Shown: piece after piece, positions 1-8,496 of the stretch
Layout: every line of letters begins with the position of its first letter
Position numbering within the stretch: position 1 is the stretch's first letter
DNA from: Phoronis ovalis
Taxonomy: Eukaryota; Phoronida; Phoronidae
DNA: 12,770 bases
NCBI GenBank assembly: GCA_028565635.1
Contig: JAOXYB010021369.1
Span: forward strand, 4,482-17,251
Reading direction: 5' to 3'
The notes under the pieces: model-generated
The model's input: only the letters and a program-made list of their open reading frames with translations
Told to the model about the DNA's origin: nothing
The model's database searches: none
Made by a program: the position numbers and the translations under genes

Positions 1-2600
1 GAAAAACAAATTTAAGTTAGTATTAATGTGTTGATGTACATTACATGACGTATTTGTCAAATGGTAGACGACACAATAACAGCACATTTATTATTAACAT
101 GTTAAGTTATGATTGACTAGCAGTGAACATAATATCTCAAAGGAAATGTGAAGTTGTGCGGATTAACACATTTTCCAGAAATTATCAATGGCCTGTTACC
201 TAACTTTTAAAAAAATATGTGCTCTGTAAAGGTGTAAGATGTGAGAATTCCAAATGAATTATAGGTAAGATATGAAAAAATTGTCATAATATAAATGAAA
301 GATTACAAATAAATGTAAAATCAATTTAGAGAAATAAGAAAAATCCCAACATTTTTTTCTGTAATATTTGAGTTTTCTCCACTATCTATCTTATAGTTAC
401 AAAAAAATAATATGACTGCCAACAATCAGTCACCAAACTACGAGACAGTAGACTCGGAATAACATAATTTATGTATGCTGCAAAGTAGAAAATTTGTTAC
501 CAGAAACACCAGACTTCCATAACGAAAGAGGCAAATGTTATATGATGCCTTTTCTTCTAATATTATTGAGCCACCCAGAAATGAGACTTGACAAGGTACT
601 GATTCCAATATCCATTTTTAAAAGATGGTTAAGCCATCTTCAGAATAGTTTACAGCCTCAAAGATGCTAGATTTTGAAGCTGATTATGTAAATATCCAAA
701 TATAATCTTAACATACCAGCTGTAAACATATGTTTTGCACAGACTAATGTACTAGAGATGTTACTGCATGAGCAGTGCTTGATATCAAAATAATTCCTAC
801 AACTATACTGATAAAAATGTAAGTCGATGTTTGTATGAAAAAATCCAACAAAACCAGAACATATTTACTATATTCAACACTTAGCAAACCATTTTTTTAC
901 ATTGATTCAGGATCCAATTTTTAGGCTCCTTAAAGCAACAAACCTCCAACATCAAAAATGTTTCCCAGTAGTCACTCTACAGTCTCCCAGGTTTCATGAT
1001 ACCTTCAATCATTACATTAAATGCCAATGAAATATCCAACCAGTCATGTAGAAAAAATGATGGCAAACTATCCAGAATGAAATTGTCCTTGCTCCAGGGA
1101 TTTCAAATTAAAAGGCTGTTTCAACAATTTTCCAGTACATTGGTATTGACAAGTTTTAAGCTATTTTAATCAAGACAAAAATACAATCAAGAAAACTGAA
1201 GACTTCACCACACTTCTTTGTATCAACAACTTTAAGTACACATCAATAAACTTTACACCTGTATGATTCTTAGATGTCATAACATGAGCTAAACCTATAA
1301 AATGCTTTTAAAACCTGTTATATCTAACTATAATACTCTTACAAGTAACTTCTGGATATTAATATTTATTTCAAGAAATATTGCACCAAATAGTATTCTA
1401 TACTTGTTTTAGTTAATATCATCATGTACATGTATCTAGGCTGACAGTTTCATGCATGAGTAAGTGACAGTTTTAATCTCAGAGAAATCAATGGAAAGCA
1501 AAAAAAATAAAGATAAACAAGTATTCAGTGGAAACAACTTTTGAACCATATTTTTCTGTAGTTATACATTATTTAGAATTATATAGTATTTTTAGAAACA
1601 AAATTAGATTTGTATCTACATGTATCTATAAACAACTTCAGATACAAAATTGTTTTGAAGAACTTTAAATAAATATCTCATAAAAAAGAGCCATAAAAAT
1701 CAAATACTAATTGTTTTAAATTTTCAAAAATATTGAAATTTCTTATTGATTAAGTCTGATAAACACTTAAAAAAGTAAATTCATTTTCTAGAAGTATCAT
1801 ATTTTACTAAATTGTAAAGGACTTCAACTGATGCTCTATTAAAAGGTTACATAATGTATGCCCTAAAGATATTCAGACTTGTATAGTTGAATTTAATTAA
1901 CAAGGTGTTGTACAAAACACTAATCCCCTTCCAGTACATTTTAAAACAAGTGGAAGCTAAAATCAAACTTCACCTGCACTTGGGCACATATTAGGGTCAT
2001 CTTAGTACATAGATGTTAAAATCACAAAATATGAAAAATATTAATTTTTCAAAATAATACGTCAAGATCATATGCTCATCAGATGCCACAATCATCACAA
2101 AAACTTACGACTGACTTGCATCAGTTTTTAAGATACGGGCACAAACAGCTTATCTCAAGAAACATGGGTATCAGTCGTCGACAGTATTGGAAGTGATCAA
2201 GGTCAAAATCAAACTGAACTTGTATTCTCATCTAGATTTATTGTTTGACTTGCAACGGTGTCTCCATACTTTCACAAATGAACTATAATGGCTATATTAC
2301 TGTAAATTGTTTCGAATTTGCTAAACTCATCACAGTGAAGAAAATAACTTTAGTAAATTATACACACTTTGACTAGTAAAATGTGCCACTGAATGTTCGT
2401 TATGTATATATATATGTTGGTAGTAAACACCAAACTTCTTTCCTCTTGCTTTATGAATTTACATATTAAACTACAACAGAAATGCACATATTTCATATCT
2501 TGAAACACTTAGCAAATTAGCTTAAATTTCCCTTTGCGGCAGTCAAAATATTAATAATAAATTATCAAATTAAATATACAGGTTGGACTAGACAGGATTC
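1..2600. other. AT-rich non-coding stretch, no gene seen
   Basis: No open frame of about 60 codons or more occurs on either strand, and I see no tRNA-like or rRNA-like segment. The DNA is rich in A and T runs, with scattered AATAAA words (for example 1245-1250 and 1506-1511) that are expected by chance at this composition. TACATGTATCTA-type words occur twice (near 1427 and 1617), a word style common in mollusc DNA. Apart from one small hairpin at 622-640 and a short TA run near 2405-2415 I see no repeats. It is most simply intron or intergenic sequence; a very long UTR cannot be excluded. Confidence 0.75.
622..640. repeat. small perfect inverted repeat (7-bp stem, 5-nt loop)
   Basis: AAGATGG (622-628) and CCATCTT (634-640) are perfect reverse complements around the loop TTAAG. 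Pairing does not extend outward. A stem this short is expected several times by chance in 12.8 kb, so it is recorded as structure only, without an assigned role. Confidence 0.4.
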
Positions 2601-4826
2601 ATGATAAAGACATCATGTGTGCTATTACTGGCATATTCCTACGTTCTGCATTTACTGGGTGCCACACGGATATTATGGATATTAAAAATGAATAAAATGA
2701 ACCCACACAAATACAATGCTACTATGCAACACACCTATACTGTCTATAAAATATTGACATCCTTCACTAGCCATGCTGCTTACAAAAATGTTCATATTGT
2801 TTATTCCAAACAGAGAAGCACAATAGTTTCACACACAGGCATGCACATGTAATTGACAAAATATTAATTATACATAAAATAGAAACTAGCTGCTGATTAA
2901 TCATGATAAAGTTACTGTTGTGATACCTGATAGACAAATGTAAAAAAATAATTACTTAATTACTGGTACACAAAATCAGTAGGTTATATATGTGTACCTT
3001 TCCTCCTCCGACTGACAAATATATCTACACAATTACTACACATCGATAGCTGTAAATTATCATTATTTGTTGTTCAAAGTTTTCCCAAGGCTACACAAAA
3101 TACAGAGTTAGCAAATGACAGTAAAACTACTGAATTACATCAGTGATATAAGCTCAAGATATTGTGGTGACACCTGGCTGTCCTAAAGCCTTCTAACAAG
3201 GAACGGATGATGAAGTCCCAAGTTATTTCACAACCCTAATACGAGATACAATAATAAAAAATGTGCAGATACAAAAGTGACTCCTAGTGACAATGGGAAA
3301 GCAGTAGTTCATTGAATAACAAAAAACAGAAAAATCCTACAGATTTAGATCAAAACATAAATAATTCCTGATACTATGGTACTTTATTAAGGCTTGCTGT
3401 GAAGGAAAATATATATTTTATACATTTTTTAAAAATTGATGTTTTTTCATAAACAAATAGATGTTGAACTTGCATGGTGAATATTTCAGAAAGTTTCTAG
3501 TGCCTGGAAGTTAATTTCTAACCAGTTAAATAATTTAGATTCAAGGATGTAATTTATATCAAGGGTTGTTAGTTGTCTCAGTAGTTTTTAACACCTGGAT
3601 GCTAATCAATTCCAATAGTACTTTTTCAAACCTAAACTTAAATTTTTCTCATGCACGAATGCATCATTTTTAATGTACTGATAGACACTGGTTGCAATTA
3701 TTTACAAAACAGAGATATTATATGAAGAATGCCATTGTAAAATAATAATGCAATGTTTATGTTTATACTGGGCGGGCGGATCAAACTTATTGATTACACT
3801 TTACTGAACGGATGCACATTTTACTTTTCAAGCAGGAATAATCGCAAATCATTTTACTTACAGGATTTTATTAATATTTTTATTGAAATATTTTATCATG
3901 GCCTAACAGCATAAATACATAAATACATCAAACTAATTATACAGCAGAAAATATCAATGCAAAAGTCAATATATTATATAAGATATTTTGTTATATAAAA
4001 CATGTTGTACAGGTTCTTATCAAGGAGTGACGAAATAAATCTTTTGAAAAGTGAAAAAACATAGTAAAAACAGCACCAAACATATAAAAAAGTTATATTT
4101 TCAACTTTGACTGGCACTTTTATTGATTTAATGCAAAAATACAAGAATACGCCATACTATGAATCAATATAAACTGACTACCCAATCTTTGCATCAGGCT
4201 GATTTAAAGCTTAATCTTTACAACAAACCCTGGATTTTCACTTTTGAAAATATATTATGGGGTATAAATATAAAAATGCATAAAACTATATTTTTACTGT
4301 TGGATATTTGGTAGGGAAATGGCAAATTGAGCTTAGTTTCTGCCCTACAAGTTTAGGATAATGTTCTTTTTTTGGGGTAACCATGGTAGAAATTTCTGTA
4401 TATTATTTACAAGAATGTTATGTAACAAAACCATGTCAGATCTAAGCCCAAAACACATGTTGACAGAAATAGTTGCATGAGTATTCATCAGCGCATTAAT
4501 TTTTCCCATTAACCTTGTTTACAGAATAAATATACATATTGTCTACAATTAATGTGATAACATTAAAAAATCATTAAATTTCATGCATTTTAGAATAAGA
4601 TCTAAAAATACTTAAAAAATATGACATCAGCTTGCACCCTTCAACACTTGAGTTGGCTCTATGAAATGAAAATCGTACATTATGTGAAGACAAAATCCCA
4701 TTTAGATGAATTGGCCTATTATCAACAGAACCATATATCATCATAAATTAATAATTATGCTGGGTCGATCATTGCTAGTTACCCACACACAATAGCCAGA
4801 GTCAATTTCCTGCATTTCTGGTACGC
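2601..4826. other. AT-rich non-coding stretch, chance ORF only
   Basis: This stretch holds one 83-codon frame on the plus strand (2601-2852) that I judge to be chance. It also holds a GC-box/forkhead-like cluster at 3754-3780, a short ATAAATAC duplication at 3911-3928, and two copies of TTATATAA at 3974-3981 and 3991-3998. The copy at 3991 resembles a TATA box, but such words are common at this base composition. No transposon ends or RNA genes are visible before the element that begins near 4827. Confidence 0.7.
3754..3780. promoter_or_regulatory. possible GC box beside two overlapping forkhead-like sites
   Basis: Two overlapping TGTTTAT words (3754-3760 and 3760-3766) fit the forkhead core TRTTTRY. 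They lie immediately beside GGGCGGGCGG (3770-3779), an Sp1/KLF-type GC box and one of the few GC-rich patches outside the repeats. On the minus strand the GC box is followed closely by TATAAAC, which is too near for a standard GC-box/TATA arrangement. No open frame or transcript start supports a promoter here. The motif match is seen; a regulatory role is only inferred. Confidence 0.12.
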
Positions 4827-4833
4827 GGGGGGG

Positions 4834-4864
4834 GTACTCAAGGTATTTTTTGATGGGGGTGTGC
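4834..4864 (+). repeat. left terminal inverted repeat of the 4.8-kb element
   Basis: The arm carries TACTCAAGG, a six-T run, GATGGGGG and TGTGC in that order. Read as reverse complement it aligns with 5191-5222 at roughly 80% with small indels. It follows an eight-G run that the right end lacks. Confidence 0.65.
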
Positions 4865-4875
4865 AGCCCAGTTGA

Positions 4876-5190
4876 AAATTTTGGATTTGGATTGTATACT
4901 TCTTACTGTATTTCTTTTGGATTGCTACCGTAAAGAAATTCAAAAATTTGGGTTGCTACCCGCTGCTTACAGCAAATAATTTGGGTTAATTTTAGGTTTG
5001 TATCTATAAAACGATTTTTGGAATTTGGTTTGTATCAGTCAGTTTGCGTAAAAATGGATTGCTACTCAAATATTTTAAAATTTTGGATTGTTACCCTTAT
5101 ATTTCACAAAATTTGGATTGCTACCCTTATATTTAAAAAATTTGGATTGGGTTTGCTACCGCAAGCTAAAAGTTTGGATTGGGTTCCGCG
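4876..5190 (+). repeat. degenerate tandem units inside the TIR element
   Basis: About ten units of 28-40 bp share the theme TTTGGATTGCTACC followed by an A/T-rich spacer. The clearest pair is 5081-5110 and 5111-5140, which match at 26 of 30 positions with no gap. Other units carry variants such as GGGTTGCTACCC (near 4952) and GGTTTGTATC (near 5026). The array is bounded by the two inverted arms, so it is part of the element and not an independent satellite. Confidence 0.7.
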
Positions 5191-5222
5191 GCACATCCCC
5201 GTATTCAAAAAACCTTGAATGC
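5191..5222 (-). repeat. right terminal inverted repeat of the 4.8-kb element
   Basis: The arm reads GCACATCCCC, then GTATTC, an A-run and ACCTTGAATGC, mirroring the left arm at 4834-4864. It is preceded by the GC-rich CCGCGG (5186-5191), as the left arm is followed by GCAGCCC. After it the sequence returns to ordinary AT-rich DNA. Confidence 0.65.
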
Positions 5223-5224
5223 GC

Positions 5225-6620
5225 AAATATTTTGCCTTGACTCTTAAAATTTGTAAAAGCCACTTGGATAAAGCCCAATTCATGGATTAGGTAAAGATTC
5301 TTTCCACAATGATGGTTTAAATGTGATTATAAACAAAAAAATTGTAGTTTGAGCAGGTTCTCTCTCCCCCAGTTGGTTCTAGAATTTATTAACGTTTTAT
5401 GATTTTTACCAAAGATCTAAATCATTCTTAAACAGAAATTTAAACAAAACAATAACAACACATTTTCTACTAATTAAATTGCAGCTTTCTATCACATACA
5501 TCCGCAAATTAGACAAAAATTTTAGGCACTCTAATGAAATTTAAAACCAAGATTGCAGGCAAAGAAAACATCAGCAAATCAGAAATTGCCTGCACAGCCT
5601 ATATTTACCTTTTTCCATATCTCAGAAATAAATAAGTTTCAGTAAAAAACGATCCTGAGCAACAAACCCGGGTGATTTTTTGTAGTTTCTCCATCATCTA
5701 ATAAAAACTTTGATAATTAGTTCTATTCAATTTTCTTCTAGCTTATAACTTATGCACCATGTACAAAACTAAAAATCAATCAGTCCAAATGTAATTGACT
5801 AGCAGCATGTCAAGAAGGAAACGATGAACAGTTAAAAAATTTATGATGTCGTACATATGCACAAGCTAATCAATACTATCTGATATAATTTCAAATCACA
5901 TGAATTTGGTTATTGGTACAGAAAAATACATTTTATTATTTCTGTGTTACTAATGCATAAAATACATAGCTATGAGCTATCATAAATCATCCTAATCAAA
6001 ATATCATTAATAAAAAAGATATTCCTTAAGTGTTTGGCATGTATCTATAAGGTGTGGAAAAGTATAGTTGTATAGAAAGCGTACATACATACTGATTGTT
6101 AATTAAATAGCAAATGTCAAAAAAGTCTTCTGATCTTTAATTTGATATCTAATTAAACAAAATAAAATGCTTTATTGAGCACTCATAAGATGTCTATAAA
6201 CCTACTATGTATTCTCAATATATAACCTTGTACATATTATAGGTGTAATGTGATATAATCTGAGATGAACATACCTTAATATGTTCATCTGGTGTCAGGA
6301 TAACTTAAATTTCAACAAATTTCAAAATTAATAATCCAAAGAAAGTTGACATTTAATTGTAATATTGTACAAATTGGTATCTGCTGGGTTATATACTTCT
6401 GCATTGTAGAAGAAAAATAGTAACAAGACATATTAGCCTCTCCCTAATAATTTCAGTACATTTTCTCAGTCTATTAACCCTCTGGTTACATGCCTTATGA
6501 TCCCCTTTTGAAATTGTATACAAAGCTGTATTAACAAATACATTACAAGATTTACACATATCTACATCCTGCTGTGACTACAAGTTAGAGACATTACTAC
6601 AGGTATTTTTTTCATATCAA
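5225..6620. other. AT-rich non-coding stretch, no gene seen
   Basis: No open frame of about 60 codons is present. A pyrimidine-rich tract ending in AG (TTCTCTCTCCCCCAG, ending near 5372) looks like a plus-strand splice acceptor, but all three frames after it stop within about ten codons. The only structured feature is the 11-bp hairpin at 6263-6290. Confidence 0.7.
6263..6290. repeat. perfect 11-bp stem hairpin, 6-nt loop
   Basis: AGATGAACATA (6263-6273) and TATGTTCATCT (6280-6290) are exact reverse complements separated by CCTTAA. Pairing stops on both sides. It lacks the T-run context of a bacterial terminator, and the setting is eukaryotic. It could be a remnant of a small inverted-repeat element or a dyad protein-binding site. 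Confidence 0.5.
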
Positions 6621-6803
6621 CAATAGATGTATGAGCAATATGACAATTTTTTTTGTAGCAAACAAGTTTGACAAAATAATACATTTTACAATTAGAGCAA
6701 ACTATACAGCTTTATAAAAGTTGCAATAGATACAAGAGCAATACCACAAATATTTTTATACCAAACTAGTCCATCTTACAATAAAGTTACAGATTTTTAA
6801 AGG
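6621..6803 (+). repeat. degenerate tandem duplication, about 103-bp period
   Basis: CAATAGATGTATGAGCAATA at 6621 recurs as CAATAGATACAAGAGCAATA at 6724. The following blocks also correspond: T-run, then ACCAAACTAG or GCAAACAAGT, TTACAAT, and TTTATAAAAG or TTTTTAAAGG. The second copy lacks about ten bases in the middle. Similarity is moderate and partly due to AT-richness, so this is a tentative call. Confidence 0.4.
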
Positions 6804-6960
6804 ATACTTGTTTCCATTATACAAATACTACAGACCAAACAGACAAAACGTCCACAATACTTCTATCCGGTTCTATTCCAAATGAACGATATCAGGCAAA
6901 GACCTAGACTATAAATTTCTTACTTTCTTGGATTATGTGGAATCAGTATTTATAGAAATT

Positions 6961-7256
6961 ACCTACTTCAAGTTGGTTTATCCAAAAGGAAATCCTGTGG
7001 GACCTAACAACAAATAAACAGAGCATATATAACTGTCCTTGTGGGTTCATACCAGATTGCAAAATAGCAAAGAATTATTATATAGATAGCTTGTTTCTAA
7101 TTATTTTTTCCTGCCTATAATTTTTAAATCCATATGAAGGAACCTACTTCTAAACCAAAAAAGAATTCTTGTGGGACGTAAAAGAAACAAGTAAACAGTA
7201 TGCATAACTATACTGGTGGGTGTACAGCAGATCATAAAATTACAAAACACTTCTTA
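6961..7256 (+). repeat. degenerate tandem duplication, about 181-bp period
   Basis: Copy one (6961-7080) and copy two (7142-7256) share, in order, ACCTACTTC, CCAAAA, TCCTGTGGGAC or TCTTGTGGGAC, an A-rich block with TAAACAG, GCATA, ACT, GGTGGGT or TGTGGGT, ACCAGAT or AGCAGAT, and a closing CTTA or ATTA. The second copy has a small deletion after ACCTACTTC. The first half of the next unit is too diverged to align with confidence. Neither copy carries an open frame or transposon ends, so a local duplication is the simplest reading. Confidence 0.6.
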
Positions 7257-7650
7257 GCCCATTTAGATAAGTACTAATCAATACCCAGAGTAATATATTT
7301 TAAATAATTGCCTTTTACAGAAGATAAGGGAATAAAATTCCTGGCAAGTAGGGGATGTAATTTACATGTAATTATTACCAGAGTATTAAATGAATTAAGA
7401 TTGTACATGATCCTATCTGCACCCTTCACAACAATATAATACTCCTGGATGATCATACCATATATGCTATGAATGATCCTATGTAATCTTACATTAACAC
7501 ATGCTGTATACACACTGGATAATACATACTGCCTATAAAATCAAAAACATGGCATTATATTATATTATATGGCAAATAAGTACAAAGAATGCTGTATCAA
7601 AATAGCATAAAATAATGTTCTGTATAGTGAAAAATTAACATGAAAAGTAA
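7257..7650. other. AT-rich spacer between two repeat blocks
   Basis: No supported gene. A 79-codon minus-strand frame (7274-7513) has no recognisable motif and a length expected by chance. A small ATTAT microsatellite sits at 7554-7570. Confidence 0.6.
7554..7570 (+). repeat. (ATTAT)n microsatellite
   Basis: Just over three uninterrupted copies of the 5-mer ATTAT, with the word ATGGC at each end (7549-7553 and 7569-7573). Confidence 0.6.
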
Positions 7651-7934
7651 GCATACATTCAAAGGTATTGACCATGCAATCACCTTATCATTCAGAAGCC
7701 AAAAAAAAAAGAAACATTCAAAAGTATTGACATCATGTCAACAATTTTATCATTCAGAATCAAAAAAAAAACATTGACATCATTTCAATAACTTTATCAT
7801 TCAGAACCAAACAATTAAGCATATACATTCAAAGGTGTGGACCTCACTTTATTATTCAGAAATAAAAAATAGGCATACATTCAAAAGTAGTGACATGTCA
7901 ACAACATCATTCAGTACTAAAAAAGCATGTGCAC

Positions 7935-7943
7935 ATTCAAAGG
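7935..7943 (+). repeat. target-site duplication, left copy
   Basis: ATTCAAAGG directly precedes the first base of the MITE and is repeated exactly after its last base. The word is also part of the minisatellite unit, but the array resumes at exactly the same point after the element, which is what an insertion with a 9-bp duplication predicts. Confidence 0.85.
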
Positions 7944-8003
7944 CAGTCTGAATTAATCCATCCGTTAGTGTTCGGTACCTTCTCAACTAACTGGGCTTAA
8001 CCA
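7944..8003 (+). repeat. MITE left terminal inverted repeat (60 bp)
   Basis: It begins CAGTCTGAATTAATCC and ends GGGCTTAACCA. The inner segment ACCTTCTCAACTAAC is identical in both arms, while the outermost 33 bases carry all six mismatches. Confidence 0.9.
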
Positions 8004-8320
8004 AATAATTACATCAGAAATCTTTTGCCAACCGAGATAAGCCTTTCTCTCTGCGTGATCCATCGTTGCCTGCCACATCTATTCTATCATTATGACTCAT
8101 TCTGAATAGGTATCACCAAGGAGCTTGTTTTTTGCTGAGCGGACTATAGATAAACTCAGGCAGGACAGAATGTGTGTGATTGACCCCCTACCCATTTAGT
8201 CCACTGTTATACCTCTTATTATAAGCTGCAATTTGATTGGTGTCAAAAGTTTCGTGACACTTTATATAAAACTATATTATTCTTCTTCTGCTTTTCGAGA
8301 TAATAAACAAAAATTGACTA

Positions 8321-8383
8321 TGGTTAAGCCCAGACGTTAGTTGAGAAGGTACGGAATACTAACGAATGTATTTATTTAGACTG
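8321..8383 (-). repeat. MITE right terminal inverted repeat (63 bp)
   Basis: It starts TGGTTAAGCCCAG and ends TTTAGACTG, the reverse complement of the left arm. A 3-bp ACG insertion after CCCAG is absent from the left arm. Six substitutions separate the arms, so the copy has aged since insertion or derives from a parent with unequal arms. Confidence 0.9.
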
Positions 8384-8392
8384 ATTCAAAGG
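8384..8392 (+). repeat. target-site duplication, right copy
   Basis: ATTCAAAGG follows the last base of the MITE and is followed by TATTAG, continuing the interrupted minisatellite unit. It is identical to 7935-7943. Confidence 0.85.
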
Positions 8393-8496
8393 TATTAGTT
8401 AAGACAACTTCAACAACCTTAACATTCAGAACTAAAAAACAAACATACATTCAAAGGTTTATCTAAAACATTGCTTCAACAACTTTATCATTCATG

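Larger units (their letters stand above)
4827..5224. mobile_element. short non-autonomous TIR element with internal subrepeats
   Basis: The left end starts in a run of eight G (4827-4834), followed by an arm containing ACTCAAGG, a T-run, GGGGG and TGTGC. The right end (5191-5222) contains the same series in reverse complement (GCACATCCCC, an A-run, CCTTGAATGC). The arms agree at roughly 80% with small indels. Between them are about ten degenerate units on a TTTGGATTGCTACCC theme. A 66-codon frame (5018-5218) only translates these units and resembles no transposase, so the element must depend on an enzyme made elsewhere, if it is mobile at all. I find no clear target-site duplication, and the left G-run has no counterpart at the right end, so the exact boundaries and the superfamily stay open. 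Similar GGGGTACTC-type repeats are, from memory, widespread in marine invertebrate genomes. Confidence 0.7.
7944..8383. mobile_element. 440-bp MITE with long TIRs and 9-bp TSD
   Basis: The two ends (7944-8003 and 8321-8383) are inverted repeats matching at 54 of 60 aligned bases plus one 3-bp gap, starting CAG and ending CTG. The 317-bp interior has no open frame of note and is visibly richer in G and C than the flanks, so the element is non-autonomous. It interrupts a minisatellite unit and is flanked by a perfect ATTCAAAGG duplication. A 9-bp duplication with long inverted arms best fits Mutator-like (MULE) MITEs. An 8-bp hAT-type duplication does not fit: the eight bases before the element (TTCAAAGG) differ from the eight after it (ATTCAAAG). 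CAG...CTG ends are also seen in hAT elements, so the superfamily remains an inference. Confidence 0.92.
7651..8496 (+). repeat. minisatellite of about 52-65 bp units, split by a MITE
   Basis: Each unit begins with ACATTCAAAGGT or a close variant, continues with ATTGACATCATGTCAACAAC-like sequence, then TTTATCATTCAGAA, and ends in an A-run. Unit starts (the ACATTC word) fall at 7655, 7714, about 7771 (shortened), 7825, 7877, 7933 and 8447. Spacings are 59, 57, 54, 52 and 56 bp. The last spacing becomes 65 bp once the 440-bp insertion and its 9-bp duplication are removed. The final unit lacks the closing CAGAA and A-run and fades at about 8496. Units are diverged by substitutions and small indels, so the array is not recent. 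Confidence 0.85.

Noticed and set aside
2601-2852. 83-codon plus-strand frame with a hydrophobic, signal-peptide-like start
   Set aside because: At about 30% GC one or two frames of this length are expected by chance across six frames of 12.8 kb. No domain is recognisable, and the hydrophobic start is what T-rich codons give.
3974-3999. TATATAAA words resembling a TATA box
   Set aside because: Such words are expected often at this base composition and no open frame follows.
5018-5218. 66-codon plus-strand frame
   Set aside because: It is a translation of the TTTGGATTGCTACCC units and the right inverted arm of the short element, not a transposase or other protein.
5358-5372. Pyrimidine tract ending in CAG, acceptor-like on the plus strand
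   Set aside because: All three frames downstream stop within about ten codons, so at best it would lead into untranslated sequence.
7274-7513. 79-codon minus-strand frame
   Set aside because: Chance length for this composition, no recognisable motif, and it lies in a repeat-rich spacer.
7651-8496. Regularly spaced repeats considered as a CRISPR array
   Set aside because: Unit similarity runs through the whole unit with no unique spacers, the units are diverged, and the surroundings are eukaryotic in character; a minisatellite fits better.
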